A stretch of DNA of 64,000 nucleotides from CAWAMR01 sp963783095 (GTDB lineage Bacteria; Planctomycetota; Planctomycetia; Gemmatales; Gemmataceae): assembly GCA_963783095.1 (NCBI GenBank), contig CAWAMR010000002.1, positions 1 to 64,000 on the forward strand. Direction: 5' to 3'. The notes under the pieces are model-generated. The model searched no databases. It was not told the origin of the DNA and saw only the letters and a list, made by a program, of their open reading frames with translations. The translations under genes were made by a program, and so were the position numbers. Positions within the stretch are counted from its first letter, which is position 1. Each line of letters begins with the position of its first letter. Of this stretch, positions 17,508 through 26,267 are shown piece by piece.

Positions 17508-18785
17508 TTAGAGCTTCGGTTCCCACCCCTTCTCGTATTCCCTTGTCCAGAATGCCATTGCATCCTTATCGCTCAAAATGCGTCCATCCTTGGGATCGCA
17601 CTTCAATGCTCGACCCGTTCGCTGGGCGATGTTGCCGAGATGGCACAAAAGCGTACTTCGGTGGCCTTCTTCAATCTCGCTGTTGAGCTTGGCGTTGCCT
17701 CGAATCGTTTCCAGGAAATTGGCATAGTGGTGCCCATCGCTGGTTTTGCCGGGCTCGCTCTTCTTGAGTTGCTTGCCTTTGACATCGTGGATCGTCCAGC
17801 CGTTGCCGCGCAATGCCAGAGTGCCTTGCTCACCATAGAAGATTACATCGGCAGGCTGACTGTTCGGCATCCCAACGCAACTCAGTCCCTCCCAGGTAAT
17901 CGTTTTTCGTCCCTCGAAATCGAAGGCAACGATATGGGTATCGGGGGTTTGCTGGTCGTCCTGAAAACGATAACGGCCCCCGGAAGAAGTAACGTGAATG
18001 GGGAAATCGACGCCCAATCCCCAGCGGCACAAGTCGAGCATGTGGATACCGTTGTTGCCCAGTTCGCCGTTGCCCCAGTGCCAGAACCAGTGCCAGTTGT
18101 AGTGAAGGTAGTTGCTGACGAAAGGTTTGCGGGGGGCCGGTCCTTGCCAGAGATCGTAGTCCAAGCCCTTGGGCGGATCTTGTTGCTTGCCTGTGCCGAT
18201 CGTCGGGCGGTCGTTGTTATACCAGGATTGTGCGAGGTAAGCCCGGCCGATCGCACCTTCGCGCACCAGTTGAATCGCCTCTTGAACTTTATCGTAGCTT
18301 CGCCGCTGGTTGCCCATCTGAACATGTCGTTTGTTCTTCCGCGCTGACTGAATAAGCATCTCGCCCTCAGCGGGATTATGACTGCACGGCTTTTCGACGT
18401 AGACATGCTTGCCGTTCGTGCAACCCAGGATGGCCGCTGGGGCATGCCAGTGATTGCAAGTGGCAACGATCATGGCATCGACATCTTTGTCTTCGAGGAT
18501 GCGTCGAAAATCAGTGATGGCCTTCGGCGCTTGTTTGGTGATCTTGGCTACTTCCTTGGCAGCAGTCTGCGCCCGGGCCTCATCGACATCGCAGACATAG
18601 GCGATGGTCGCGCCGGGTTGTTGAGCAAATGCCTTCGACAAAGCGGTGCCGCGACCACCCGTACCCATGACGCCGATAACGATTTTGTTGTTCGCGGCAG
18701 GCTCAGCAGCAAGGGAGCTACCCACCGCGAGCGTTGTGGCGGCAGCAGTTCCAAGGAAGTAGCGACGATTCAGTGGTTCGGACAT
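17508..18785 (-). CDS. Tat-exported Gfo/Idh/MocA family oxidoreductase
   Basis: A 425-residue protein. The N-terminus has a twin-arginine signal (NRRYFLGTAAATTLAVGSSL), so it should be exported folded with its cofactor. The Rossmann motif is GVMGTGGRG, and VYVEKPCSHNPAEGE holds the conserved EKP. The C-terminal half has the GFO_IDH_MocA substrate domain. A GGAG lies upstream of the ATG at 18785. Such proteins are abundant in planctomycetes and are thought to oxidise sugars or sugar derivatives in the periplasm with tightly bound NAD(P); the substrate is unknown. Confidence 0.92.
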   Translation of the reverse strand: MSEPLNRRYFLGTAAATTLAVGSSLAAEPAANNKIVIGVMGTGGRGTALSKAFAQQPGATIAYVCDVDEARAQTAAKEVAKITKQAPKAITDFRRILEDKDVDAMIVATCNHWHAPAAILGCTNGKHVYVEKPCSHNPAEGEMLIQSARKNKRHVQMGNQRRSYDKVQEAIQLVREGAIGRAYLAQSWYNNDRPTIGTGKQQDPPKGLDYDLWQGPAPRKPFVSNYLHYNWHWFWHWGNGELGNNGIHMLDLCRWGLGVDFPIHVTSSGGRYRFQDDQQTPDTHIVAFDFEGRKTITWEGLSCVGMPNSQPADVIFYGEQGTLALRGNGWTIHDVKGKQLKKSEPGKTSDGHHYANFLETIRGNAKLNSEIEEGHRSTLLCHLGNIAQRTGRALKCDPKDGRILSDKDAMAFWTREYEKGWEPKL

Positions 18786-19611
18786 ATAGGTTCTCCGACA
18801 TTCGGAAAGGAACAGATTCAGCGATGAGAATTAGCATACTCTTCCCGATGAGCGGATGCACTCAGAAAGCTTTCGAGAATGGGATTTCTTCAACGGTTCG
18901 ACAAAGAGATGAAACGCAGTTGACTGAATCACAATCCGAGATAACCCGACGCGCAAGCGAGGTTGAGACTGTGTCCTCGCTTGATAGACGCGCACCCGGC
19001 GATGGGCCACCTCGTCCTCGTCAATCGAAATTCTATCGCTTACCAACTCCGCAAGCAAGCCGCCTCGCGCCGGGCCGCTGCAATCCTCCGGGGCAGGGCT
19101 TCCAAGGTGGAGAACGCTGTGCTGCCCCGAAGGGGTTGAACAAATCAGCCCAGGGCAACGCCCTGGGGTTGCAAACCGACGATAGGCCAAGCCCTGCAAG
19201 GGCGAAACAAAATCTGCGAGCAAATGCGACATGTTGCTCCCAGTTGTGCCGCCCTTTCAGGACTTGTTGTTGAATTGGCGTCCCTACCCAGGGCGTTGCC
19301 CTGGGCTGACTTGTTTAGCCCCTTCGGGGCAGGTTCCCTAAGAGAAGAACGCGGCTTTTTCGAGGAATTCGAGGAATTTATGTGCCAATTTGAGTGAATT
19401 TGGCACTCAAATCCGACGAGAAGTCGCCTAGAAGCAGGGTAATTTGCCCAAGTCTTGCGCAACTTCCCGACTTTACCTATTCCACATTCGATAGCCGCAA
19501 TCCTGAACCGTCAGTCGGGCTTTCAGCAATTTGCGAAGGGTGCTATAAGGGGGTAATAGGGTTACCTTGCGTGACCGCCGATCCGGAACAGTTTTGATAG
19601 GAGTGATGGAC
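18786..19611. other. Gene-free region rich in inverted repeats
   Basis: 826 bases with no supported gene. It contains a decayed hairpin (CAAGCGAGG at 18954-18962 with CCTCGCTTG at 18975-18983), the long inverted repeat at 19124-19330, and a 9-bp hairpin (ATTTGAGTG/CACTCAAAT) at about 19388-19412. The promoter of the LolA-like genes is probably in 19420-19600. Confidence 0.6.
19124..19330. repeat. 45-bp imperfect inverted repeat (GCCCCGAAGGGG family)
   Basis: The left arm at 19124-19168 begins GCCCCGAAGGGG and contains CCCAGGGCAACGCCCTGGG. The right arm at 19286-19330 is its complement with about four mismatches. Each arm holds a smaller palindrome (CCCAGGGC/GCCCTGGG). The 117-base loop has no gene. 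Confidence 0.9.
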
Positions 19612-20397
19612 ATGCGGTACCTACTCATGACCTTTGCAGCCCTTCTGATAAGCCAAACGACTGCTTTTGCGCAGCCGGCCGTTCAACCAACCCCACAAGA
19701 AGAAAAGCGCCTGGACTCCATCCTCAAGGATTGGAGTGCTCGGATGCTAACTTTGGAAAGTTTTTACACCCGCTGCACACGAACCGATAAGGATGCTCTA
19801 ACCAAGAGAGAAACGATCCTCGAGGGCAAGGCCATGTTCATGCGGCCCAATCTCGCCAAGATCGAGTTGACCAATAAAGCCAACAAGCAGGATTTCGAGA
19901 GGATTTTCTTCAAGGAGAAGCATATCTTCAACTACCTGCCACGGGAAAAGGTGGTCATGGTTCACGAGATTCCTCCGTCGAAACCGAACGAGGAGAATGT
20001 GATCCTCTCGTTTCTGCGGGGCATGAAACCGGCCGATGCCAAGAAGCGTTTCGCGATGAGTTTGCAGAAGGAAAACGAATACTACGCTTACATCCTTATC
20101 AGCCCGAAAGCAGCTGCCGATCAGCAGGACTTTGTACAGGCCCAGTTGGCGGTCTGGATCAAGAATCCCCCCAACCAGAAACCGAACATCGAGTTCATGC
20201 CCGCGCGTTTCTGGTATCGGGAGCCGAACAAGAAGGAAGTAACCTATTTGTTTACGGACATCGTTCCGAATGCGGAGTTGGATAAAGCGAAGTTCTCACC
20301 GACCAAGCCACAGGATTGGGAAGTGAAGTATGCCAATGCACCCCAGCCAAAAGGCCCGCAACCCGCACCGATTATTCGAAACCAGATCAAGCCGTAA
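19612..20397 (+). CDS. Secreted LolA-like protein, paralogue 1 of 3
   Basis: The start at 19612 has AGGAG about 8 bases upstream; 19606 is also possible. The signal peptide is MRYLLMTFAALLISQTTAFA. The mature protein (about 240 residues) has a LolA/LolB-like layout: LDSILKDWSARMLTLESF, TRTDKDALTKRET, PNLAKIELTNKANK, FNYLPREKVVMVHE, and YLFTDIVPNAEL near the end. It resembles a planctomycete family that I recall as TIGR03009. A lipid or lipoprotein carrier role in the periplasm is inferred from fold only. Two close paralogues follow in tandem. Confidence 0.85.
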   Translation: MRYLLMTFAALLISQTTAFAQPAVQPTPQEEKRLDSILKDWSARMLTLESFYTRCTRTDKDALTKRETILEGKAMFMRPNLAKIELTNKANKQDFERIFFKEKHIFNYLPREKVVMVHEIPPSKPNEENVILSFLRGMKPADAKKRFAMSLQKENEYYAYILISPKAAADQQDFVQAQLAVWIKNPPNQKPNIEFMPARFWYREPNKKEVTYLFTDIVPNAELDKAKFSPTKPQDWEVKYANAPQPKGPQPAPIIRNQIKP

Positions 20398-20617
20398 ACT
20401 ATCGGTAAGTTCGCACATCGGGCAGGGAAATCAGCTTGCACTTCAGCAAGCGGTTTTCCTGCCCACCATGCTTTGAGCCTGTTCTGTAGGTCGGGTCGAG
20501 GCTTTGCGAGGCCCGCCGAGGCAGCACGGTTGACGGCGGGCCTCGCAAAGCCTCGACCCGCCCTACTTGCAGTGGCGTCGCTCCGCTCTAAGACCGGAAA
20601 CAATTAGCGAGGTGAGA
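20398..20617. repeat. Duplicated spacer with 32-bp inverted repeat
   Basis: The spacer is nearly identical to 21437-21646, including the last bases of the preceding gene. It holds an inverted repeat with 32-bp arms at 20486-20517 and 20535-20566 (family GTAGGGCGGGTCGAGGC, one mismatch) and a 17-base loop. Confidence 0.92.
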
Positions 20618-21436
20618 ATGCGACTTTTTCTTATCGGTCTTATCGTTATGGCGATGGGTGAGATAGCTGCACATGCTCAGCCCACACCTCAACCGGCGGC
20701 CCCGCCCAAACCGGCCGCCAATGAAGCCGACCAGGCCAAACGCCTGGACGAGATCCTCAAAGGGTGGAGTGCTCGGACGCTTGCTCTAAAGAGTTTCTCG
20801 GCCACATGCACACGAACGGACAAGGATCCGCTCACCAAGAAGGAAACGGTCTTTCAAGGCGAGATATTGTTCCAACGGCCCAATCTCGTAAAGATCGAAC
20901 TTGTCAACAAGGCCAACAAGGAGGATTTTGAAAAGATTTTCTTCAAAGAGAAATATCTCTTCAATTACGTGCCCAAGGAAAAGTTGGTTATGGTTCACGA
21001 GCTTCCTCCGACGAATCCAATCGAAGAGAATATGATACTTTCGATTCTGCGGGGAATGAAACCGGAGGACGCCAAGAAGCGGTTCACGATGAGTTTGCAG
21101 AAGGAAAAGAAGGAAAACGAACCCTACGCTTACATCCTTATCAGCCCGAAAACGGCTGCCGATCAGCAGGACTTGGTTCAGGCCCAGTTGGCGATCTGGA
21201 TCAAGAAGCCTCCCGACCAGCCGAACATCGAGTTCATGCCGGCACGCTTCTGGTATCGCGAGCCGAATAAGAAAGAAGTGACCTATTTGTTCACCGACAT
21301 TGTTCCGAATGCGGAGTTGGCTAAAGCGAAGTTCGTGCCGACCAAGCCGCAGGGTTGGGAAGTGAAGTATGCCAATGCACCCCAGCCAAAAGGCCCGCAA
21401 CCCGCACCGATTATTCGAAACCAGATCAAGCCGTAA
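20618..21436 (+). CDS. Secreted LolA-like protein, paralogue 2 of 3
   Basis: The start at 20618 follows GAGGTGAG and gives a signal peptide (MRLFLIGLIVMAMGEIAAHA). The body matches paralogue 1 along its length, with the marks LDEILKGWSARTLALKSF, TRTDKDPLTKKET, and FNYVPKEKLVMVHE. Its N-terminus is almost identical to paralogue 3, while its last roughly 20 codons and 3' spacer are identical to paralogue 1, which points to gene conversion or unequal crossing-over within the array. Predicted periplasmic; function unknown beyond the LolA-like fold. Confidence 0.85.
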   Translation: MRLFLIGLIVMAMGEIAAHAQPTPQPAAPPKPAANEADQAKRLDEILKGWSARTLALKSFSATCTRTDKDPLTKKETVFQGEILFQRPNLVKIELVNKANKEDFEKIFFKEKYLFNYVPKEKLVMVHELPPTNPIEENMILSILRGMKPEDAKKRFTMSLQKEKKENEPYAYILISPKTAADQQDLVQAQLAIWIKKPPDQPNIEFMPARFWYREPNKKEVTYLFTDIVPNAELAKAKFVPTKPQGWEVKYANAPQPKGPQPAPIIRNQIKP

Positions 21437-21524
21437 ACTATCGGTAAGTTCGCACATCGGGCAGGGAAATCAGCTTGCACTTCAGCAAGCGGTTTTCCTG
21501 CCCACCATGCTTTGAGCCTGTTCT

Positions 21525-21595
21525 GTAGGGCGGGTCGAGGCCCGCCGAGGCAGCACGGTTGACGGCGGGCCTCGCAAAGCCTCGACCCGCCCTAC
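21525..21595. repeat. Inverted repeat of the GTAGGGCGGGTCGAGGC family, shortened arm
   Basis: The left arm (21525-21546) lacks ten bases (CTTTGCGAGG) present in the right arm (21564-21595). Otherwise it equals the element at 20486-20566, including the loop. It is probably a deletion derivative made with the array duplication. Confidence 0.88.
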
Positions 21596-21646
21596 TTGCA
21601 GTGGCGTCGCTGCGCTCAACGACCGGAAACATTCAGCGAGGTAAGA

Positions 21647-22450
21647 ATGCGACTTTTTCTTATCGGTCTTATCGTTATGGCGATGGGTGAGATAGCTGCA
21701 CATGCTCAGCCCGCACCTCAACCGGCGGCCCCGCCCAAACCGGCCGCCAATGAAGCCGACGAGGCCAAACGCCTGGACGAGATCCTCAAAGAGTGGAGTG
21801 CTCGGACGCTTGCTCTAAAGAGTTTCTCGGCCACATGCACACGAACGGACAAGGATCCGCTCACCAAGAAGGAAACGGTCTTTCAAGGCGAGATATTGTT
21901 CCAACGGCCCAATCTCGTGAAGGTCGAATTAGTCAACAAGGCCAACAAAGAGGATTTCGAGAAGATTTTCTTCAGGGAGAAATACCTCTTCAATTACGTG
22001 CCAAGGGAAAAGGTGGTCATGGTTCACGAGATTAGCGAACTCAACTGGCTCAACGATAATTTGACTGTTTCGATTTTGCGGGGAATGAAACCGGAGGAAG
22101 CCAGGAAGCGTTTCACCTTGAGTTTGCACAAGGAAAACGAATACTACGCTTACATCCTTATCAGCCCGAAAGCGGACTCCGATCGGCAGAACTTGGTTCA
22201 GGCCCAGTTGGCGATCTGGATCAAGAATCCCCCCAAGCAAAAGCCGAACATCATGTTCATGCCCGTGCGCTTATGGTATCGGGAGCCGAATAAGAAGGAA
22301 GTGACCTACTTGTTCACCGACATCGTTCCAAATGCGGCCCTGCCTCCTGCGAAATTCGTCCCAATTACGCCGCAAGGTTGGGAGTTGAAGCATATCAACG
22401 TGCCCAACGCGCTCCAACCGAAAGCCCCGCAACCCGCACCCAACCGATGA
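21647..22450 (+). CDS. Secreted LolA-like protein, paralogue 3 of 3
   Basis: The start at 21647 follows GCGAGGTAAG and gives the same signal peptide as paralogue 2. The first 110 residues are almost identical to paralogue 2. The middle (HEISELNWLNDNLTVSILRG) and C-terminus (PITPQGWELKHINVPN) have diverged, and the PIIRNQIKP tail of the other two is lost. No inverted repeat follows it. The three copies are likely transcribed together or from duplicated promoters in the spacers. Confidence 0.85.
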   Translation: MRLFLIGLIVMAMGEIAAHAQPAPQPAAPPKPAANEADEAKRLDEILKEWSARTLALKSFSATCTRTDKDPLTKKETVFQGEILFQRPNLVKVELVNKANKEDFEKIFFREKYLFNYVPREKVVMVHEISELNWLNDNLTVSILRGMKPEEARKRFTLSLHKENEYYAYILISPKADSDRQNLVQAQLAIWIKNPPKQKPNIMFMPVRLWYREPNKKEVTYLFTDIVPNAALPPAKFVPITPQGWELKHINVPNALQPKAPQPAPNR

Positions 22451-22505
22451 CTTGAGCATATCGCGTCCGGCCAATAGATAAACGAACCATGCAAAGCGAG
22501 CGCAG

Positions 22506-22865
22506 ATGGCCGCGCAAGTAATTCTCGTTGTTCAGAATATGTTTCGCCTGAACTTGGGTGGCGAGGGCGAAGTTGCCGATTGCATCAACCAGCAACCGCC
22601 CTGGGCAGACCTTTCCAATAGCATGTCAAGAAACGGGCTGCCCTTACGGTCATTATCGGCAGCGGGCGTGCCGTTTCTTTTTTGCGACAACACCAGCTTA
22701 TGTTTTCCCGACTCGATAATTGATACTGTCTTCACCAACAGCGTTCCCGTCGACCAAGGCGTGACGTGGCTGGGGCCATCGATCTCTTCAATTGAGATTA
22801 AACGTGTCCTAAAATCAGGCGGTACTTGGTACAATGACGGAAGTCTGGTATATCGGAAGCCGTAA
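22506..22865 (+). CDS. Short class I methyltransferase-like protein
   Basis: A 119-residue product; the start may be 22506 or 22539. The sequence RLNLGGEGEVADCINQQPPW resembles motif I of a SAM-dependent methyltransferase, and FPDSIIDTVFTNSVPVDQ with SSIEIKRVLKSGGTWYNDG resembles motifs IV-V and the post-motif strand. It is much shorter than a full enzyme. I recall similar stand-alone domains at the C-terminus of Rhs-type polymorphic toxins, so it could be an orphan effector domain or a regulator. The next gene starts two bases after its stop. Confidence 0.55.
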   Translation: MAAQVILVVQNMFRLNLGGEGEVADCINQQPPWADLSNSMSRNGLPLRSLSAAGVPFLFCDNTSLCFPDSIIDTVFTNSVPVDQGVTWLGPSISSIEIKRVLKSGGTWYNDGSLVYRKP

Positions 22866-22867
22866 CT

Positions 22868-23293
22868 ATGTTTCACGAACTCCTCGATAATCCGAAACGG
22901 TGCGAGCCTGGGCCATTGCAGTCCGACGCTCGGCGTCTGTTTCCGTCTCTCCTTCAAACAAGTCACCTGGAACCACGTTTGGCGGGATCGCCGGTTCCTG
23001 GCACTGGAAAATACGCCATCATTGGGATTGCAACGTACTCACGCGATGAATTGGCGCTCCTCGATGAAGTGGAATCTGCCTATCTTCAATGGGGGAAGAC
23101 ATTTAAGGTCGTCGTCTTCGATCTCATGGAATGCAAGGATATGGAAGATGTGAAGAAACACGTGCCACCTTTCGCGGAAGTTGCTGAGACCCCTGTCCTT
23201 GCCCTTTGGGATAGTGGCAAGCCCGTTGAAATGCAGACCGGATTGCGCATGACGCGCGAAGGTCTGCAAAAGGCTGGTCTTCTTCCGTCCTAA
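22868..23293 (+). CDS. Thioredoxin-fold-like hypothetical protein
   Basis: A 141-residue protein immediately downstream of the methyltransferase-like gene and probably co-transcribed. Residues 48-141 (YAIIGIATYSRDELALLDEV, FKVVVFDLMECKDMEDVKKH, VAETPVLALWDSGKPVEMQ) have the order of a thioredoxin-like fold, with a cis-proline-like TP before the fourth strand. The usual CxxC is absent, so redox activity is not expected. The first 45 residues are low in order and may not be conserved. Confidence 0.6.
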   Translation: MFHELLDNPKRCEPGPLQSDARRLFPSLLQTSHLEPRLAGSPVPGTGKYAIIGIATYSRDELALLDEVESAYLQWGKTFKVVVFDLMECKDMEDVKKHVPPFAEVAETPVLALWDSGKPVEMQTGLRMTREGLQKAGLLPS

Positions 23294-23321
23294 AGCGGTC
23301 AAACCCCGCAAGCATCTGCCG

Positions 23322-23401
23322 GTAGGGCGGGTCGAGGCTTTGGGAGGCCCGCCGTGAACCGCGAAGTCAGGCGGGCCTCCCAAAGCCCCGACCCGCCCTA
23401 C
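23322..23401. repeat. 32-bp inverted repeat (GTAGGGCGGGTCGAGGC family)
   Basis: Arms at 23322-23353 and 23370-23401 pair with one mismatch around a 16-base loop. It is the same family as 20486, 21525 and 37050. It follows the thioredoxin-fold gene by 28 bases and could end transcription, although no T-run follows. Confidence 0.92.
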
Positions 23402-23550
23402 GATTTGCGACACGTCAGTGCCGAAATCAGGAATTTCGTTTATTCTCCAAATCTTTTCCCCGTTCCAGCGAACCACCCTATGTGTCCGAGAACAGTCGGC
23501 TGCTTCCAGGCCGATCTCAACCTGCATTACTATTCTCGAAGGAGCATCGC

Positions 23551-24360
23551 ATGGGCAAGAAAATCATCACGGTTTTGATTATTGGCGTCGTTGGGGCTGT
23601 GGCTCTCGCGGGAACCAAAGCGGGGAGCTATATTCGATCGCAACTGGCTTCCATACAAGACGATATGGAAGATTCGATCGATCCGAATGTCGAACTGAAG
23701 CGCATTCGCTATGAGATTGGTCAACTCGACAAGGACATCGATACCGTCAAGGGCGAACTCGCTGAAGCCAACGTCAACGTTCGCGTACTGAAGAAGGAAG
23801 TCGAGGATTGCCGCAAGGACGTCGAACTGACCGAAAAATCGGTTCGCATGCATGGGGACGTTATCAAAGCGGCCTCCGAAAATGACAGAATTAAGTGGGG
23901 CGTTCGCCAGGTCAGTTATGTTGAGGCGAAGGATCTGTTGTTTAATGAGGTGAAACGCCATAATGATCTGAAGGCGCGCCTCAAGCTCAAGGAAGCGGGA
24001 CTGGTGAGCCAGGCGCAAACGCGCGACCTGATCAAGCAACATTTCGACGCCATGGTCGAGCAACAGGAAGATCTCACTACCGCAGTGAAAGATCTCGAAG
24101 CGGAAGTTCGGCTCGCTCAAGTAGAACAGGTCAATAGTAAATATCAAAATGATGATACGCGAATGGCCAAGATCAAGAAATCGATGGGCGATCTGCGAAA
24201 ACGCACCATGATCCGTCGAGAAAAGCTGAACATCAACAAGACGACGGCAGAACACAGCCCCGGCGCGACACAAACGGTCAATGAGATTCTCGCAGGTCTC
24301 AACAACGGCAACGCCGCCAAGAGCGGCATCGAAGAAGTGAAAGTCATCACGAAACCGTAG
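23551..24360 (+). CDS. Membrane-anchored coiled-coil protein
   Basis: The start at 23551 follows GAAGGAG. The 269-residue product opens with a transmembrane or uncleaved signal anchor (KKIITVLIIGVVGAVALAG). The rest is almost entirely charged helix (IRYEIGQLDKDIDTVKGELA, LKKEVEDCRKDVELTEKSV, LEAEVRLAQVEQVNSKYQ) with heptad spacing, so a long coiled coil is expected in the periplasm. The C-terminal 40 residues are less ordered. It resembles planctomycete proteins of unknown function; a scaffolding or PspA/tether-like role is a guess. Confidence 0.75.
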   Translation: MGKKIITVLIIGVVGAVALAGTKAGSYIRSQLASIQDDMEDSIDPNVELKRIRYEIGQLDKDIDTVKGELAEANVNVRVLKKEVEDCRKDVELTEKSVRMHGDVIKAASENDRIKWGVRQVSYVEAKDLLFNEVKRHNDLKARLKLKEAGLVSQAQTRDLIKQHFDAMVEQQEDLTTAVKDLEAEVRLAQVEQVNSKYQNDDTRMAKIKKSMGDLRKRTMIRREKLNINKTTAEHSPGATQTVNEILAGLNNGNAAKSGIEEVKVITKP

Positions 24361-24376
24361 GGCAAAGTGAAATGAC

Positions 24377-24530
24377 CTAACCACAGAGTCACAGAGGCCA
24401 CAGAGAAGTCAAAATGAACCACAATGAACACAGAAAGAATACTTCTGATCCGTGTTAATCTGTGTTTATCTGCGGCGAATTGGATTTTCGATTCTTGTCT
24501 TCTCTGTGGCCTCTGTGACTCTGTGGTTAG
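24377..24530. repeat. Perfect 32-bp inverted repeat (CTAACCACAGAGTCACAGAG)
   Basis: The left arm at 24377-24408 and right arm at 24499-24530 are exact complements. The 90-base interior carries low-complexity words such as TCCGTGTTAATCTGTG. The repeat fills the whole gap before the FHA gene, so that gene's promoter must lie within or upstream of it. Confidence 0.93.
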
Positions 24531-24552
24531 ATCATTTCTGTAGGCAACCACG

Positions 24553-25986
24553 ATGTCCGATCCAGCCTGGATCATTCGCCGGCGATCCCGTGAAGCGCTC
24601 AAAAATGGGCGTCCCGATGAGGCTCACCCTTTACTGAATCAACTCATCGCGCGCGGCGATCGAAGGGCGCTGGAACTTCGCGAAGAGGTCGTTCGCGGCT
24701 ACCTCGAACGGGCCGAGCGGGTCTTACGGCGGGATGATGTCGAATCGGCCTGGCTCGATTTGCAGCGCGTCGAACAACTTGCGCCTAACGATGGACGGAT
24801 AAAGCAACTTCGAGAAACGCTGACGCGCCATAGCCTGGCGGAGATTCGGGCACTCCTGGAAACGGGCAAACCGTTGCAAGCAATACAGTCGGTGGTTCGC
24901 CTCAAGGATCGTCCTGCCGGCTCGCCGGAGCTGGCACCGCTTGAAGAGGCCGCTCAAGATTGGATTCTCGCCCAGGAAATTGCCGAGCGGGGCGATTTTC
25001 CTCTGGCGAGGTCGGCCGCGGAGCGTGTCCGCAATCGTCTGGGCGGGCGGACGGCAGGCTTAAATCGATTCGTGCAGGAACTCGCTCGCAAGGTCGATCA
25101 CTTTCAGGATGCATGGCGCGGTCTTCAGGACGCTCTACAAACCAAGGATTGGCGCGACATCTTGCGGATGGCCGATGAGGTCATCGCTGCAGCTCCGCAG
25201 CACCGCGAGGCGCTGCAACTTCGCAATCGAGCCTGGCAGGTATTGCAGCCCACAGGGGAAATCCAGCGCACGGCGCAGCCTCGCATCGGGGATTCTGCGT
25301 CATTGCTGGCGACGCACGACTCAAAACCGGCACAAATTAGCGCAAACATTCCCGTCGATCCGGCGAATAACCCTCCAGGAGAAACAGAACCGCCGTTTCC
25401 AAAACGGTTCTTCCTCTGGATCGATGGTGTCGGCGGTTATCTCGTTTGCACCGGTTCGCGCATTGCGCTCGGACAAGCAGCACCGGAGGGCGGGCCTGTG
25501 GATGTGCCTCTGTACGCCGATGTCTCGCGCATTCACGCTTCACTGCAAAGAGATGATGAGTCTTATGTGTTGGAATCGAGCCGGGAAGTGCTGGTCAACA
25601 ATCAAACGATGCCGCGTTCGGTTTTGCAGACGGGAGATCGGATCACGCTGGGCAGTTCGTGTCAAATGACGTTCGAGCTACCCGTCCCAGGCTGCCTGTC
25701 TGCCCGGCTCACTCCCGGCGGCGGCCGACGCCTGCCGTTGGCGGTTGATGCCGTGTTGCTGATGGCCGATCTGTTGGTATTCGGATCGGGAGAAAAGGTT
25801 CACGTTCGCATTCCGGACCTGGAAAAACCAATGGTCCTGTTCCGGCAAAAAGATCGGCTGGGATTGCGTTGGCCCGGCAGTTTTACGGTGCAAGGGAAAA
25901 ATTGCAGCGATCGGGAGTTGTTGCCGAGCGAAGGGACTGTGAGTAGCGAAGCGTTTACATTCGCGATCGAACCGATCTGCAAATGA
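24553..25986 (+). CDS. TPR-like and FHA domain protein
   Basis: A 477-residue cytoplasmic protein. The first 240 residues are helical, with TPR-like pairs (EALKNGRPDEAHPLLNQLI, AWLDLQRVEQLAPNDGRI). An FHA phosphothreonine-binding domain follows at about 284-375: ADVSRIHASLQRDDESYVLE with the conserved R, S and H region, then NNQTMPRS and GDRITLGSS. A further beta-rich segment continues to the end. FHA domains bind phosphothreonine made by Ser/Thr kinases. It opens a block that includes such a kinase at 26547 and an ECF sigma factor at 28789, so it may be a partner of that kinase. Confidence 0.85.
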   Translation: MSDPAWIIRRRSREALKNGRPDEAHPLLNQLIARGDRRALELREEVVRGYLERAERVLRRDDVESAWLDLQRVEQLAPNDGRIKQLRETLTRHSLAEIRALLETGKPLQAIQSVVRLKDRPAGSPELAPLEEAAQDWILAQEIAERGDFPLARSAAERVRNRLGGRTAGLNRFVQELARKVDHFQDAWRGLQDALQTKDWRDILRMADEVIAAAPQHREALQLRNRAWQVLQPTGEIQRTAQPRIGDSASLLATHDSKPAQISANIPVDPANNPPGETEPPFPKRFFLWIDGVGGYLVCTGSRIALGQAAPEGGPVDVPLYADVSRIHASLQRDDESYVLESSREVLVNNQTMPRSVLQTGDRITLGSSCQMTFELPVPGCLSARLTPGGGRRLPLAVDAVLLMADLLVFGSGEKVHVRIPDLEKPMVLFRQKDRLGLRWPGSFTVQGKNCSDRELLPSEGTVSSEAFTFAIEPICK

Positions 25987-26004
25987 CTTGGAGACTGGCT
26001 TTCG

Positions 26005-26076
26005 GTGGGTCAGGACTCCGTTCCTGACAGATTAGGCCCGCTTCGCGTGCCAGTCAGGATCGGAGTCCTGACCCAC
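26005..26076. repeat. 24-bp inverted repeat (GTGGGTCAGGACTCCG)
   Basis: Arms at 26005-26028 and 26053-26076 pair with one mismatch around a 24-base loop. It lies 18 bases after the FHA gene and may act as its terminator, although no T-run follows. Confidence 0.9.
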
Positions 26077-26084
26077 GGAATACT

Positions 26085-26247
26085 CATCGTTTGCCGCTCT
26101 GCGGCGAACGTCTTTGTCTTGCCGCTCCGCGGCGTAGGTTCTTATCAGTCAGGAGTGGATTGATCGGAAGAGAGAGCGTTCTGTTGGTGACAGCGCAAAG
26201 CCGCGGAGCGGCAAGAGAAGACGTTCGCCGCAGAGCGGCAAACGATG
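26085..26247. repeat. Long inverted repeat with about 49-bp arms
   Basis: The left arm at 26085-26133 begins CATCGTTTGCCGCTCTGCGG; the right arm is about 26200-26247. They pair along their length except for a small internal bulge near TTTGT/TTCTC. The arm contains two related GCCGCTC(T/C)GCGGC palindromes. The 66-base loop has no gene. It ends 20 bases before the zinc-finger gene. Confidence 0.9.
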
Positions 26248-26267
26248 GGAGTCGGCGGAGGGATGAG

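Noticed and set aside
23530..24384. 284-codon frame on the minus strand
   Set aside because: It is the exact antisense of the coiled-coil gene at 23551, which has a good ribosome-binding site and a membrane anchor. The antisense product has no domain.
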